64,000 nucleotides of DNA from assembly GCF_003048835.2 (NCBI RefSeq), contig NZ_CP060705.1:124001-188000 (forward strand). The letters run 5' to 3'. The first letter of the stretch is position 1; each line of letters opens with the position of its first letter. Below the pieces are notes generated by a model. The model ran no database searches. It saw only the letters and a program-made list of their open reading frames with translations, and had not been told where the DNA came from. This DNA is from Campylobacter concisus. GTDB taxonomy: Bacteria > Campylobacterota > Campylobacteria > Campylobacterales > Campylobacteraceae. Positions 1 through 9,621 of the stretch are shown here, in pieces. Position numbers and translations under genes: made by a program.

Positions 1-1
1 A

Positions 2-2185
2 GATAAGAGTTATATAGACAATATCGTAGAGAGAAAAAAGGCAAGTGATAAAAAAGCAAACGAAACTTTTTTTGCATATGTACCAGATCAACTAAAAAAT
101 GACGAGCTTTATAATGTAAATTTTGTACATGTAAATGCTTATGCCAAACAGCCAAATGATATGGAGAAGATCAAAGAAAATGAAAAAGCATATATGGATA
201 AGGTCACTTTAACCTTTAAAGATATTTTTGAAAAGATAAATAAAAACGTTTTTGAAAGAAGTCTTGACCCAGACTATCCTAGTGTAGATGATATAGTTAA
301 TATGAAAAAATACGAAGATGAAATGAATATAGAAGATGCTAAAGAACTTGCAACTAAAATAATCGATCGTATGCCAAGCAATCACTACTCTTTAACAGAA
401 GTGCTCTCTATTGCTGTTGCTTACTTTATAATAACTAAAAGCTACCCAGGAGACCTGGTAAAGAAATCCATTAGTAACGATGGTGAATATATAGAAATAG
501 CAGAAAAAAAGATAAAGGTCATCCATAAAAACGCAACAATAAGACTTGGAGAAAAAGAGCAAGCTTTGTTTTTTTACAAAGATAGTATAAATGCAAATGT
601 TGGTGAATATATTTGCATCGAAGAGCTAAGAGATTATATGGAACACTCAAAAAAAGGTAACGTAGCAAGTGTGGAAGAGCTCTTAAAAGCAAATAGTGAC
701 AATAACCATGAAGTCATAGACACTTCTATCTTAGGACTAAAAGAGCAAAAGCAGATAGAAGAGCTACTTGATAAACAAGCAAAAGAGATAGAGGATTGTT
801 GGAAAAAGGACGATGCTATCTTGAAAAAAACTTTAAAAATGCAAGATATCCCCTATGAAACCATAGAAAAAGATATGAAAAAGGAAGCTCCAACACTTAT
901 AGTAAAAACTGCTATAGAGGGGTTATTTCCTTTTGCAGAGTACTTTAGCGAAGATGGTCAATCAAAAATTTATAAGTCCATTGGTTCATTTGTATTTGAC
1001 CCAAATAAAAAAGAGGCAACAGATGAGCTTCTTGATGAGCTTGGTGTATTAAACATCGTAAGACAGCTATTTACTATGAATAATACTGAAAACGTTGATA
1101 AATTTATAAAGCATGTAACAAATTCTAAAACAAATGTTGAAATCCTAAGGAAATCAAAAGGAAATCTACTTAAACAGGCTATTAACTCTGTAAAACTTCG
1201 TCTTTTAATAGGTCGTTATAACATAAGTATCATCTGGAATAGCATGAGAAGCTTTGCTTTTATGAAACAAACTTATATGTTTGACCTAAAAGATGTCGAA
1301 GCTATTAGAAATATGCTAAAAGGATATGGCAAATCACTAGGCAAAGATGTAGGAGTAGCTTTTTTAAAAGGCATGGTAGAACTCTGGAAAACATCCTATG
1401 AAAAGCTAGAAGAGAACTATAACGAGATAATGCATACAAGATATACATATAAATTTAATGAAGCATATGCACTAAATAATATCTCATATAAACCTATGTC
1501 TATAAAAGAAGCCTATGATAAAAATAGTACAAATACCTATTGCTACTATCCAGTAATGATCTATCAAAACTATATAAGTCTAAATTTAAATAGACTATTT
1601 CTAGGAGCTAATATAAGTAGTGGAGGACTAGACTATAACTCATTTATGTACTATGACATAGACCATAAGAAAAACAAACTATCTTTTAACCTAGCTTCTA
1701 AACTAGCACTAAATAACCTAAGTGCTTATTTATGTTTAGATGAGCTAAGAGGAGCTGGCAATGAGATAGATGCAAACTACTTTAAATATGCTAGAAGTAG
1801 ATACACTGAATCTGATGTAGAGATAAGGGAGCTAAATTTGGATGTGAAAGAGGAGAAAGAGATATACAATAATTACAAGGATGGCGCATTGCCAAATAAA
1901 GCAGCAGGCAAACCAAAATATCCGATAGATGCCTATCAAGAGGCTGCAAATATTATATATAAGCTTAAACTAGGAATTTTTAACACAAACTATGACAATA
2001 CTCACCGCAACCTCTCAAGAGATCTAGTAGAAGCTCTTGATATTATTGGCAACAATAACATAAAGGGTATATATGTGGGGTGTAAGATAGATTTAAAAGA
2101 TAGAGCCAAAGAGAATATCCCTCCTCGTCTAGTAGGTCGTCTAGCCACCACCATAATAATGGAAGATGGTCTATATATAGGATAA
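2..2185 (+). CDS. Unrecognised large protein, 5' end outside the window (candidate T6SS-linked protein)
   Basis: The reading frame is open from base 2 with no stop, so the gene begins upstream of the window; the first in-window ATG (161) is probably internal. At least 728 residues are visible. I recognise no family. The visible part is hydrophilic and mostly helical in character, with Lys/Glu-rich stretches, no clear membrane segment and no nuclease, lipase or peptidase motif that I can name. The C-terminal half is Tyr/Asn-rich. Its stop is 3 bp before the next ATG, so the two genes look co-transcribed, and they lie directly upstream of tssJ in the same orientation. That position suggests a T6SS effector or accessory protein, but this rests on context only. 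Confidence 0.75.
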   Translation, partial: DKSYIDNIVERKKASDKKANETFFAYVPDQLKNDELYNVNFVHVNAYAKQPNDMEKIKENEKAYMDKVTLTFKDIFEKINKNVFERSLDPDYPSVDDIVNMKKYEDEMNIEDAKELATKIIDRMPSNHYSLTEVLSIAVAYFIITKSYPGDLVKKSISNDGEYIEIAEKKIKVIHKNATIRLGEKEQALFFYKDSINANVGEYICIEELRDYMEHSKKGNVASVEELLKANSDNNHEVIDTSILGLKEQKQIEELLDKQAKEIEDCWKKDDAILKKTLKMQDIPYETIEKDMKKEAPTLIVKTAIEGLFPFAEYFSEDGQSKIYKSIGSFVFDPNKKEATDELLDELGVLNIVRQLFTMNNTENVDKFIKHVTNSKTNVEILRKSKGNLLKQAINSVKLRLLIGRYNISIIWNSMRSFAFMKQTYMFDLKDVEAIRNMLKGYGKSLGKDVGVAFLKGMVELWKTSYEKLEENYNEIMHTRYTYKFNEAYALNNISYKPMSIKEAYDKNSTNTYCYYPVMIYQNYISLNLNRLFLGANISSGGLDYNSFMYYDIDHKKNKLSFNLASKLALNNLSAYLCLDELRGAGNEIDANYFKYARSRYTESDVEIRELNLDVKEEKEIYNNYKDGALPNKAAGKPKYPIDAYQEAANIIYKLKLGIFNTNYDNTHRNLSRDLVEALDIIGNNNIKGIYVGCKIDLKDRAKENIPPRLVGRLATTIIMEDGLYIG

Positions 2186-2188
2186 GAT

Positions 2189-3562
2189 ATGAAGAAGATC
2201 ATATTTATAACTTTAGCTATCTTAGTAGTAATAGCTTCAGCGCTGTTTATCAATAAAGAAAAAACAATGAATAAAGGAAATTTAATGGATAACACTAATA
2301 CATATACGGTTATAGCACCAAATGGAATGGAAATACCATTTGATAAAAAGACAAATTTATCAGTTTCTCCGCTCGATTACGGAAGTGAGACTATAGGTGT
2401 AAAAGAGCACTCTCAAATGCTCCTAGAAGCCCGCTCCATCCTAGACTCATCACCATATAAAAACTATGAGCCACTATACTATAACCCTAAACCAAATTCT
2501 CTAGGTCAAACAGACTATTTAGCATTTAAACCATGGCTAGATATTAGCTATAAACCAAGCTCTACTAAGATAGCTCCTTGGACTAAAACAGAAAAAGCCT
2601 ACTATGAAAGTTTAAAAGATAAGAGAGATAGATATATCTATCTAGTAAAAAGAAGCAATCTAAAATGCACTATGATAGATATACCGGATGATGCCATAGG
2701 TAGAGTGGGTATCAATGGCAAACTAACAAAGCCAGAGTATGCTGAAATTTATGATGAAGTAAATTCTCACAAAGGTACATTAAAATCAGAACTATTTGCA
2801 GGTGAGTGGAATATATGTGCAGGAGTATTAGGAGATATAGGAGGATTTGTGGGAGGTGTTGGATTAGGTTATGCAGGATTTAAAGCAAGAGCATATCAAT
2901 CAATGTTTCTATCAGCCCAGCTTGGTCAAGACGGAGCTTTAGAAGCATTAGCTGATTTATTTGAATACTCTACCTATTTAGTAGGTCTAAATAAAAATTT
3001 ACAAATGGCTGAAGAGTTTAGAAAACTAGCTAAAAATCCCCCATTAGATGAATATGGAATGATGCCTTATTTAGATGAGATAGTAGGGAACTATTTCGTG
3101 ATGGATTTTAATAGGGGTGGGGTAGCATTTGATCCAGAAGGAACAACACATAAATTTTTAAGAGAACTTGTAGAAGACGAAGGAAAACTACTAGACCCTA
3201 GAGACCTTGATGCAAACGAGACTACAAGGGAAGAATTTATCTCTTACTTAAAAGCTGAAATGCCTCATTTTACAACTAGATTTGATAAAAAAGGTTTTCC
3301 AAACAAAATGACAGAAAGGGACATTGCTCTCTATATAGACTCCACCCTACTAGAAGCTAAAATAATGTCCCTAACCCCACCAGAAGGCTATCCTAATGCA
3401 CCATACTACAACACACCAGAAGAGCTAACAAGACTATATGAGGCTGGTAAATTAGATAAAAAGCTAAACCCTCTAACACCAGTGATGTATAGAGATAGCT
3501 TCCCTGAAGATCTTAGAGCTAAGATATTAAGCTATGCTAAAGAGCATAATATAAAGGATTGA
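2189..3562 (+). CDS. Unrecognised membrane-anchored protein paired with the upstream gene
   Basis: 457 residues. Residues 2-21 form one hydrophobic N-terminal segment after Met-Lys-Lys, which can be an uncleaved anchor or a signal peptide, so the rest should be periplasmic. A Gly-rich hydrophobic stretch (GGFVGGVGLGYAGF) lies near residue 220; it could be membrane-active or a tight turn region. The C-terminal half is acidic and Pro/Tyr-rich. No family was recognised. The 3-bp gap from the preceding gene implies one transcription unit. An anchored periplasmic protein encoded beside a large soluble one next to a T6SS cluster fits an effector-partner or immunity role, but it is large for an immunity protein and the assignment is inference only. 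Confidence 0.75.
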   Translation: MKKIIFITLAILVVIASALFINKEKTMNKGNLMDNTNTYTVIAPNGMEIPFDKKTNLSVSPLDYGSETIGVKEHSQMLLEARSILDSSPYKNYEPLYYNPKPNSLGQTDYLAFKPWLDISYKPSSTKIAPWTKTEKAYYESLKDKRDRYIYLVKRSNLKCTMIDIPDDAIGRVGINGKLTKPEYAEIYDEVNSHKGTLKSELFAGEWNICAGVLGDIGGFVGGVGLGYAGFKARAYQSMFLSAQLGQDGALEALADLFEYSTYLVGLNKNLQMAEEFRKLAKNPPLDEYGMMPYLDEIVGNYFVMDFNRGGVAFDPEGTTHKFLRELVEDEGKLLDPRDLDANETTREEFISYLKAEMPHFTTRFDKKGFPNKMTERDIALYIDSTLLEAKIMSLTPPEGYPNAPYYNTPEELTRLYEAGKLDKKLNPLTPVMYRDSFPEDLRAKILSYAKEHNIKD

Positions 3563-3629
3563 TTAATGCTCATTAAAGTTTTATTTAAGAACATTGATTT
3601 TAAAATAAGTTTCTTCTAAAATAACTTTA

Positions 3630-3646
3630 GATAGAATTACATAAAA
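3630..3646 (+). promoter_or_regulatory. Putative tssJ promoter (-10 region) with motif shared with tssM
   Basis: GATAGAATTACATAAAA contains a TAGAAT -10-like hexamer at 3632-3637, 46 nt before the tssJ ATG. A 16/17 identical sequence lies 48 nt before tssM. No good -35 is visible, which is normal for Campylobacter sigma70 promoters. Confidence 0.5.
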
Positions 3647-3677
3647 ATAATATTATTAACGTGAGGTAAAGGAAACC

Positions 3678-4145
3678 ATGAAGAAAACGTTTAAATTTCT
3701 TTGTTCTTTAATTTTTATGCTATTTATCGCAGGATGTGCAAAAGATCTTATCATAAGCAACACTCCAAATTCAAACTTAAACTACCACGGTGACAACGTT
3801 CCAGTGACTATCATCGCTTATAAACTAAGAGATGTGGCAAAATTTCAGCAAGCTAGCATAGTTGATCTAGCTGAGAAAAATGGTGACATACTTGGTCAAG
3901 ACAAGATAGACTCGATAAAAACGCAAATTCAGCCAAATACAAACAGATACGCTTTTACAAATGTCGATCCAGACGAAGTACCATACGTGGGCATTTTGGT
4001 GCTTTATGCTGATCAAAGCAAGACAAATATCAAAGCTTACAAATCAACAAAAGAAGCAAAAGAGAAAAATATAGTTTTTGAGATAACTAAAAATGGCGTA
4101 AATACCATAGACGCTAGCGGCTCTAAGATCCAAGCAAGCAAATAA
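3678..4145 (+). CDS. tssJ: TssJ, T6SS outer-membrane lipoprotein
   Basis: 155 residues, the usual size for TssJ. It has a basic N-terminus, a hydrophobic core and a lipobox FIAGC with the lipidated Cys at residue 20. TssJ sits on the inner leaflet of the outer membrane and binds the periplasmic C-terminus of TssM to complete the membrane complex with TssL. The mature part has the spacing expected of the beta-sandwich fold (for example VPVTIIAYKLRD near residue 41). The start is supported by the GAGGTAAAGGAAA region just upstream. The stop is 1 bp before tssK, so tssJ opens a tssJ-tssK-tssL-tssA unit. Confidence 0.9.
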   Translation: MKKTFKFLCSLIFMLFIAGCAKDLIISNTPNSNLNYHGDNVPVTIIAYKLRDVAKFQQASIVDLAEKNGDILGQDKIDSIKTQIQPNTNRYAFTNVDPDEVPYVGILVLYADQSKTNIKAYKSTKEAKEKNIVFEITKNGVNTIDASGSKIQASK

Positions 4146-4146
4146 A

Positions 4147-5541
4147 ATGTCTGATAAATTAAAAGTTGTCTGGTACAACGGGATGAACGTTGATAAGGTT
4201 CATTTCGAGCAGCAAGAGAGGTATTTTGAGAGAAATTTAAACATAAAAACCGTCTCGTCTTTTTCAAATTTATATGGAGTTTTGGATCTTGAGATCTCAA
4301 GCGAGCTTTTGCTTCAAGGCAAGATAGGGCTAAATAAAATTTCTTGCATCTCGCAAGATGGTACGATATTTAACGCCCCAGATCAAGACGATCTACCAGA
4401 GCCACTTGAGATAAGTCCTAGCGAGCTAAATTCTGCCGTCATCGTACTAAAGCTACCAGTTAGCTCAGGGCTTGTTGATGTTAGCTTGCAAAACAATCTG
4501 CCAAATCTAAAATTTACGGCCAAACAAGCGCTCATTAGCTCAAGAGTGCATGATGAAGCTAGTAATGACATTTTAGATGAGCTTGATGACAAAGACGACT
4601 TTGAGCTTTCGTCTGCTTTTACGCAGGATAAAGAAAATTTGATCCTAGCAAGTCAAAGATCGACTCTAGGAGTGCTTGGCTCAAAGACGCCTTATGAGCT
4701 TAGCGTGCCTATTTGCAGGATAAAAAACATAGATCTAAACAAACAAATAATACTTGATGAGAAATTTATACCAACTTGCATCGATGTCAGTAAAAATTCT
4801 TTCATCACAAGCTTTATAGATGAGTTTAGCTTTGCTACAAAGCAGCATCAAGAGAGCTATACTGGGCTTTTAGGTGGCATAGATCAGGCTAAAAATAGGC
4901 TTGATATCTCAACATATTTGACACTAAATATGCTTAAAAAATGGCACTTGATATTCTCATATCTTTTCAAAAGAGACAAAATTCATCCAGAGTATCTATA
5001 TGAAAAGCTAGTTGATTTTCAAGCTGATCTGCTAGCCCTAAGTCACGATGATAGTTTTAGCGAATTTATAGCTTATGATCACAACAACTTAAGTCAAACT
5101 TTTGTACCGCTAATAAACAATCTTAGGCTTTTGTTCTCGCATATCTTGTCGCCAAAATACGTCATGGCACAGATCGTTAAAAACAATCACGGCTTTTTTG
5201 ACTGCGTCTTTGATAATCCAAGCATCATAGAAAACTCAGAAATTTACTTTGCTATCCATAGCGATACAAAAAATGAGTACCTGCTCAAAAATTTCAAAGA
5301 ACAGTGCAAAATCCACACCCAATCAAACATCAAAAGTATCGTCTCATCGCAGCTTCGCGGCATAAATGTAGAGCAAATTTCAGCTATACCTAGTACATTG
5401 CCAAAGCTAAATGACTATATCTACTACAAGATCGATAAAAAAGATGAAATTTTTAAAAGCTTCGCAAATCAAAGCGTTATTAGCGTCTATATAACAGCAA
5501 ATTTATCAAACGCTGACATTAAGATGTGGGCTTTATTATAA
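4147..5541 (+). CDS. tssK: TssK, T6SS baseplate adaptor
   Basis: 464 residues, close to the family norm. The N-terminus (VVWYNGMNVDKVHFEQQERY) matches the typical TssK opening, in which a tryptophan and the HFxQQ element are conserved. TssK forms cytosolic trimers linking the TssEFG wedge of the baseplate to the TssL-TssM membrane complex. The gene follows tssJ after one base and is followed after 9 bp by tssL, which is the order J-K-L common in T6SS loci. No truncation or odd composition was seen. Confidence 0.93.
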   Translation: MSDKLKVVWYNGMNVDKVHFEQQERYFERNLNIKTVSSFSNLYGVLDLEISSELLLQGKIGLNKISCISQDGTIFNAPDQDDLPEPLEISPSELNSAVIVLKLPVSSGLVDVSLQNNLPNLKFTAKQALISSRVHDEASNDILDELDDKDDFELSSAFTQDKENLILASQRSTLGVLGSKTPYELSVPICRIKNIDLNKQIILDEKFIPTCIDVSKNSFITSFIDEFSFATKQHQESYTGLLGGIDQAKNRLDISTYLTLNMLKKWHLIFSYLFKRDKIHPEYLYEKLVDFQADLLALSHDDSFSEFIAYDHNNLSQTFVPLINNLRLLFSHILSPKYVMAQIVKNNHGFFDCVFDNPSIIENSEIYFAIHSDTKNEYLLKNFKEQCKIHTQSNIKSIVSSQLRGINVEQISAIPSTLPKLNDYIYYKIDKKDEIFKSFANQSVISVYITANLSNADIKMWALL

Positions 5542-5550
5542 GGATAAAAA

Positions 5551-6315
5551 ATGAGTGAGAATCAAAATGAAATTTCGGCTTTAAGCCAGACAAAGCTTCT
5601 AGGACTTGGTGCAAATCCTGCTCTAGATCACGTGCTACCACTGCTTCTTTTAGCAAACAGAGTATCAAAACTACAAAATTTTTCACAAAGTGAGATGCAA
5701 AATTTACGTGAAAAGCTGATAAATGATATATTAAGCACCACTTCAAAGATCTCAAATTTAGGCATTTATGAAGAGGATGACATCATTAGGCTTAGATATT
5801 GCCTTTGTGTTTTCATCGATGAGAGCTTGCTAAAAAACGAAATTTTTATGAACAGTTTTTGGGCGAACAACACCTTAACAACAAGATTTTTTAACGAAAA
5901 TTTAGGTGGCAACAAATTCTTTGGCATCATGGATAAATGGTTTGAAAACGTTGGCAAGAACAAGGACTTTTTAGAGTTTATATACGCTTGTTTGGTGCTT
6001 GGCTACAAGGGTAAATATGAAGCGCAGGAAGATTGCAACGAGAAAATTTCATACCTTTGTGAAAATATAGCCTCAGCCGTTTCACCACTTATAAAGGCTG
6101 ATGAAAATGTATTTGAAAAGAGCTATTTAAAAACTAAAAAGAGAAGCTTTTTTGAGATATTTTCACTAAGACATTTGAAATTTTACTTTATCCTTATAGC
6201 GCTTGCAGCTATCGCGGCTGCGTTTTTATATAGCACCTACTCGATGGATCAAAACAACGTTAAAAACGACAGCGTCCTAAACAATAAGATAGAAAATTTT
6301 ATGGACAAAAAGTAA
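5551..6315 (+). CDS. tssL: TssL (DotU/IcmH family), T6SS inner-membrane protein
   Basis: 254 residues. The cytosolic DotU domain covers residues about 20-190, and a single C-terminal transmembrane segment lies at about 211-228, giving the tail-anchored topology typical of TssL. It binds TssM and TssK in the membrane complex. There is no C-terminal OmpA-like peptidoglycan-binding domain, so this is the short form and cell-wall anchoring must come from another protein if it occurs. A good AAGGATAAAA element precedes the ATG. The stop TAA is immediately followed by the GTG start of the next gene. Confidence 0.92.
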   Translation: MSENQNEISALSQTKLLGLGANPALDHVLPLLLLANRVSKLQNFSQSEMQNLREKLINDILSTTSKISNLGIYEEDDIIRLRYCLCVFIDESLLKNEIFMNSFWANNTLTTRFFNENLGGNKFFGIMDKWFENVGKNKDFLEFIYACLVLGYKGKYEAQEDCNEKISYLCENIASAVSPLIKADENVFEKSYLKTKKRSFFEIFSLRHLKFYFILIALAAIAAAFLYSTYSMDQNNVKNDSVLNNKIENFMDKK

Positions 6316-7596
6316 GTGCAAGATAAGTTTTTCAACAAATTTAACGAAAACTTTTCAGAAAACGAACTCTACATCAGCCTTATAGACGAGATGTCAAAGT
6401 ATAAGACTTTGACGCATGATACGATAAAATGGGACTTTGTTTTTAGCTCGTCTTTAAAGGCATTAAGCGAATTTAGCCTCGATGTAAAGCTTTTAAATTT
6501 CCTAGCGATCTCTGCTATAAATTTAAACCAAAAAGATAGTTTTAAAACCCTGATCGAGGCCTTTTCATTTTTTCTAACTACTCTAAAACAAGAGCCAAAT
6601 TTATTAGCAAAAAATGAAAAGCAAGTGCCTGCTAAAAAAAAGATATTTGCTCAAACGATAGAGCTTTTTACGCAAGCTCATAGGGATGGTATAAATTTAG
6701 ACGAAGCGGGCGCAAGAGCTTTTAATGAGCTTGTGCCTGAGCTCTCACGCGAGCTTAGCACGCACTTTGATACGCTTTATATAGAAGAGAAAAGCGAGCA
6801 AGCTCAAAAAGTAGAGGAGCCAAAGCAGCCAGCAAAAGCCGAGCCGAGCTACTCACAAAGCATCTCTTTTGGCAGTAGCGACATTAGCACATTTAGCGAT
6901 AGAGAGTTTAGGGAGTACTTTGTAAATTTATCCGTCTCTCTTTTAAAAAATGATATAAAAAATTTGACCGCTTACTCGCTTGTTTTTGAGGCGATGTGGG
7001 GCAGGATCAAGGCTTTGCCAGTTAGCAGCGAGCAAGTGACGCAGATACGCTATCCTGATGAAAATTTGATCTTACTTTTTAAAAATATGAAAGAAGCAAG
7101 CCAAGAAAATTTGGAGAAATTTATAAGAAATTTAGCCCTTAATCCGTTTTGGATAGATGGTGTTAGGATATTTTGTGAGTTTTTAAGATCATCTGGACTA
7201 AACGAGCAAAGCGAACTAGTTTCTAATATGACTTTAAATTTTATAGAAAAATTCCCAGATATGAAAAAGCTCAAATTTCAAAGTGAAGAGGCATTTTTCA
7301 GCGAAGAGAGTGCTAAATTTTTTAGTAAAAAAGAGAGTGCAAATTTTATCTCTAGTGACGAAATGAAAAAAGATATGAGCTTTGAGGAGCTGATAAAAGC
7401 CCTTGATAGAAGCAAATATACAACAAATTCGCAAAGCGAGCTTAGCTTTTTGTTAGAGCTTTCCAAAATTTTTACAAGCCAAGGCATGGATAACAATGCA
7501 AAAGTTGTATATTCGCAAATAGTTAAATTTATAGAAAACACTGAGCTTAAGGATTATTTGTCAGATATTTATATAAAGGCAAAAACATTTTTGTGA
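6316..7596 (+). CDS. tssA: TssA-like protein (ImpA N-terminal / VasJ C-terminal type)
   Basis: 426 residues. The start is a GTG directly abutting the TAA of tssL (TAAGTG); no Shine-Dalgarno is visible, so translation probably depends on coupling to tssL. An N-terminal ImpA_N-like helical region (about 1-150) is followed by a low-complexity Lys/Glu/Pro linker (about 155-190) and a helical C-terminal VasJ-like region containing the AYSLVFEAMWGRIKALP element typical of this group. TssA caps and guides polymerisation of the TssB-TssC sheath. The subclass (short or long, with which C-terminal ring domain) cannot be settled by eye. Confidence 0.8.
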   Translation: MQDKFFNKFNENFSENELYISLIDEMSKYKTLTHDTIKWDFVFSSSLKALSEFSLDVKLLNFLAISAINLNQKDSFKTLIEAFSFFLTTLKQEPNLLAKNEKQVPAKKKIFAQTIELFTQAHRDGINLDEAGARAFNELVPELSRELSTHFDTLYIEEKSEQAQKVEEPKQPAKAEPSYSQSISFGSSDISTFSDREFREYFVNLSVSLLKNDIKNLTAYSLVFEAMWGRIKALPVSSEQVTQIRYPDENLILLFKNMKEASQENLEKFIRNLALNPFWIDGVRIFCEFLRSSGLNEQSELVSNMTLNFIEKFPDMKKLKFQSEEAFFSEESAKFFSKKESANFISSDEMKKDMSFEELIKALDRSKYTTNSQSELSFLLELSKIFTSQGMDNNAKVVYSQIVKFIENTELKDYLSDIYIKAKTFL

Positions 7597-7636
7597 TAAA
7601 ATATGTTTTTTTAAAACTTCTTTAATTTTATTTAAT

Positions 7637-7642
7637 TATAAT
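7637..7642 (+). promoter_or_regulatory. Putative tssB promoter -10 (TATAAT)
   Basis: A consensus TATAAT lies in the 80-bp tssA-tssB gap, 40 nt before the tssB ATG, behind a T-rich stretch. It would start the tssBCEFG unit. No convincing -35 is seen. A strong AAAAAAAGGA ribosome site follows. Confidence 0.5.
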
Positions 7643-7676
7643 TCTTAAATCATTTACTCAAAAAAAGGATGTTATT

Positions 7677-8162
7677 ATGGCAGAGAATTCAATCCCACCA
7701 AAAGAACGTATAAACATTGTTTATAGAACCAAAACAAACAACCAAGAAGCAGATGTTGAGCTTCCGTTAAAGCTGATGGTAGTTTCAAATTTAACTGGTG
7801 AAAACCAAACTCCACTTGAAGATCGCGAAGTTGTCTCTATAAATAAGATAAATTTCGATCAGGTTATGAAAAGTTTAGACATTCATACTGAATTTTCAGT
7901 GAAAAATAGGCTAAATTCTGGTAGCGAAGATCTAAATATCGATCTTAACTTTGAAAGCATTCAGGATTTCAATCCAGACAATATCATCAACCAAGTACCT
8001 GAGCTAAAGAAGCTATTGCAGCTTAGAAAAGCTTTAGTTGCGTTAAAAGGACCTATGGGCAATATGCCTGATTTTAGAAAAGCAGTTTTAGAGGCTATTA
8101 AGGATGAAGATAGTAGAAAACAGCTTCTTTTAGAGCTTAAAGACGAAAAAGATAAGGAATAA
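7677..8162 (+). CDS. tssB: TssB (VipA/ImpB), T6SS contractile sheath small subunit
   Basis: 161 residues, the standard size. The sequence opens with the typical SIPPKERINIVYRTKT-like element, in which ERxNIxY is strongly conserved, and contains the helical KDLxPDNIxxQVPEL-type region (FNPDNIINQVPELKKLLQLR) that interacts with TssC. TssB and TssC assemble the cytosolic sheath around the Hcp tube. It is followed after 2 bp by tssC. The strong Shine-Dalgarno fits a highly expressed sheath protein. Confidence 0.96.
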   Translation: MAENSIPPKERINIVYRTKTNNQEADVELPLKLMVVSNLTGENQTPLEDREVVSINKINFDQVMKSLDIHTEFSVKNRLNSGSEDLNIDLNFESIQDFNPDNIINQVPELKKLLQLRKALVALKGPMGNMPDFRKAVLEAIKDEDSRKQLLLELKDEKDKE

Positions 8163-8164
8163 AA

Positions 8165-9613
8165 ATGTCTGAAACTAAAGTAAAAACTCCTATCATTGAA
8201 AGCATAATGCAAAGGAGCAAATATACAAAAGATGATGAAAGTTATAGCGTAGTAAAGCAAGGAGTTGCAGAGTTTATCTCAAATGTCATCACAACAAATA
8301 ATGCTGAAGAGAAGATAAATAAGCTTGCACTTGATGAGATGATAGCCCACATAGATACGCTTTTATCGGCTCAAATGGATGAAATTTTACACAATAAATC
8401 TTTCCAAGAGCTAGAATCTACTTGGCGTGGCATTAGATTTTTAGTTGAGAGAACAAATTTCAACGAAAATGTAAAGATCGATCTTTTAGACGCAACAAAA
8501 GAAGAAATTTTAGATGACTTTGAAAACAATCTAGATATAACTCAAAGCACACTTTATAAGCAAATTTACTCAGCTGAGTATGGTCAATTTGGTGGTGAGC
8601 CAGTTGGCGCGATAGTTGCTGACTATGAGCTAGATAAGTCAAATCAAGATATGACTTTCTTAAACAAAATGTCGTCAATTGCAGCGATGAGCCACTCTCC
8701 GCTTCTAACTTCACTATCTTCTAAATTCTTCGGACTTGATAACTTTGGCGAGCTTGAAAACATAAAAGATCTAAAGAGCCTACTTGAAGGTCCTCAATAC
8801 ACAAGATGGAGAACTTTTAGAGAGAACGAAGATGCAAAATATACAGGTTGTATGGTAAATAGATTTCTTACTAGATCTCCGTATATCCCAGAAGATAACC
8901 CTATAAAAAGCTTTAATTACCGCGAAAGCGTTGATAAGCACGATGATATGCTTTGGGGCAACGGCGCTTATGCGTTTGCTACAAGACTTACAGAGAGTTT
9001 TGCGGACTATAGATGGTGCGGAAACATCATCGGACCAAAAGGTGGCGGCGCTGTAAAAGACCTACCAACTTATACTTATGAAAACTACGGAAGCGTTCAG
9101 ACAAAAATTCCAACCGAAGTTTTGATAACAGATAGAAGAGAATTTGAGCTTGCAGAAAACGGCTTTATCACACTTACACTAAGACGTGATAGCAATAACG
9201 CAGCGTTTTTCTCTGCAAACTCAGTGCTAAAACCTAAAGTTTTCCCAAATACTCCAGAAGGCAAAGCTGCTGAGACAAATTTCAGACTTGGCACACAGCT
9301 TCCATATGTATTTTTGATCTCTCGTTTGGCTCACTATCTAAAAGTACTTCAAAGAGAAGAGATTGGTACTTGGAAAGAGCGCAGTGATGTTGAGCGTGGC
9401 TTAAATGAGTGGCTAAGACAGTACATCTCAGATCAGGAAAATCCACCAGCTGATGTAAGAAGCAGAAGACCATTTAGAAGCGCAAAAGTCATCGTTAGCG
9501 ATATAGCTGGCGAGCCAGGCTGGTATAAGATAGAGCTTCTAGCTAGACCTCACTTTAAATTTATGGGGGCAAATTTCGAGCTTTCTTTGGTTGGTAAGCT
9601 GGATAAAGAGTAA
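8165..9613 (+). CDS. tssC: TssC (VipB/ImpC), T6SS contractile sheath large subunit
   Basis: 482 residues, full length. Family hallmarks visible include LESTWRGIRFLVERTNF near residue 85, the WRTFRENEDAKY region, and the C-terminal RPFRSAKVIVSDIAGEPGWY block near residue 437. TssC pairs with TssB; contraction of the helical sheath drives Hcp and VgrG outward. In most systems the sheath is recycled by ClpV, which is not encoded in this window. The next gene tssE begins 8 bp downstream. Confidence 0.97.
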   Translation: MSETKVKTPIIESIMQRSKYTKDDESYSVVKQGVAEFISNVITTNNAEEKINKLALDEMIAHIDTLLSAQMDEILHNKSFQELESTWRGIRFLVERTNFNENVKIDLLDATKEEILDDFENNLDITQSTLYKQIYSAEYGQFGGEPVGAIVADYELDKSNQDMTFLNKMSSIAAMSHSPLLTSLSSKFFGLDNFGELENIKDLKSLLEGPQYTRWRTFRENEDAKYTGCMVNRFLTRSPYIPEDNPIKSFNYRESVDKHDDMLWGNGAYAFATRLTESFADYRWCGNIIGPKGGGAVKDLPTYTYENYGSVQTKIPTEVLITDRREFELAENGFITLTLRRDSNNAAFFSANSVLKPKVFPNTPEGKAAETNFRLGTQLPYVFLISRLAHYLKVLQREEIGTWKERSDVERGLNEWLRQYISDQENPPADVRSRRPFRSAKVIVSDIAGEPGWYKIELLARPHFKFMGANFELSLVGKLDKE

Positions 9614-9621
9614 ATTTAAGT

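Noticed and set aside
161-2185. Taking the ATG at 161 as the start of the first gene
   Set aside because: The frame is open back to base 2 and there is no ribosome site before 161, so the true start is most likely outside the window.
3542-3571. GAGCAT/ATGCTC repeat at the end of the second gene as a terminator
   Set aside because: The stem is only 6 bp with an 18-nt loop and no immediate T-run; too weak to list.
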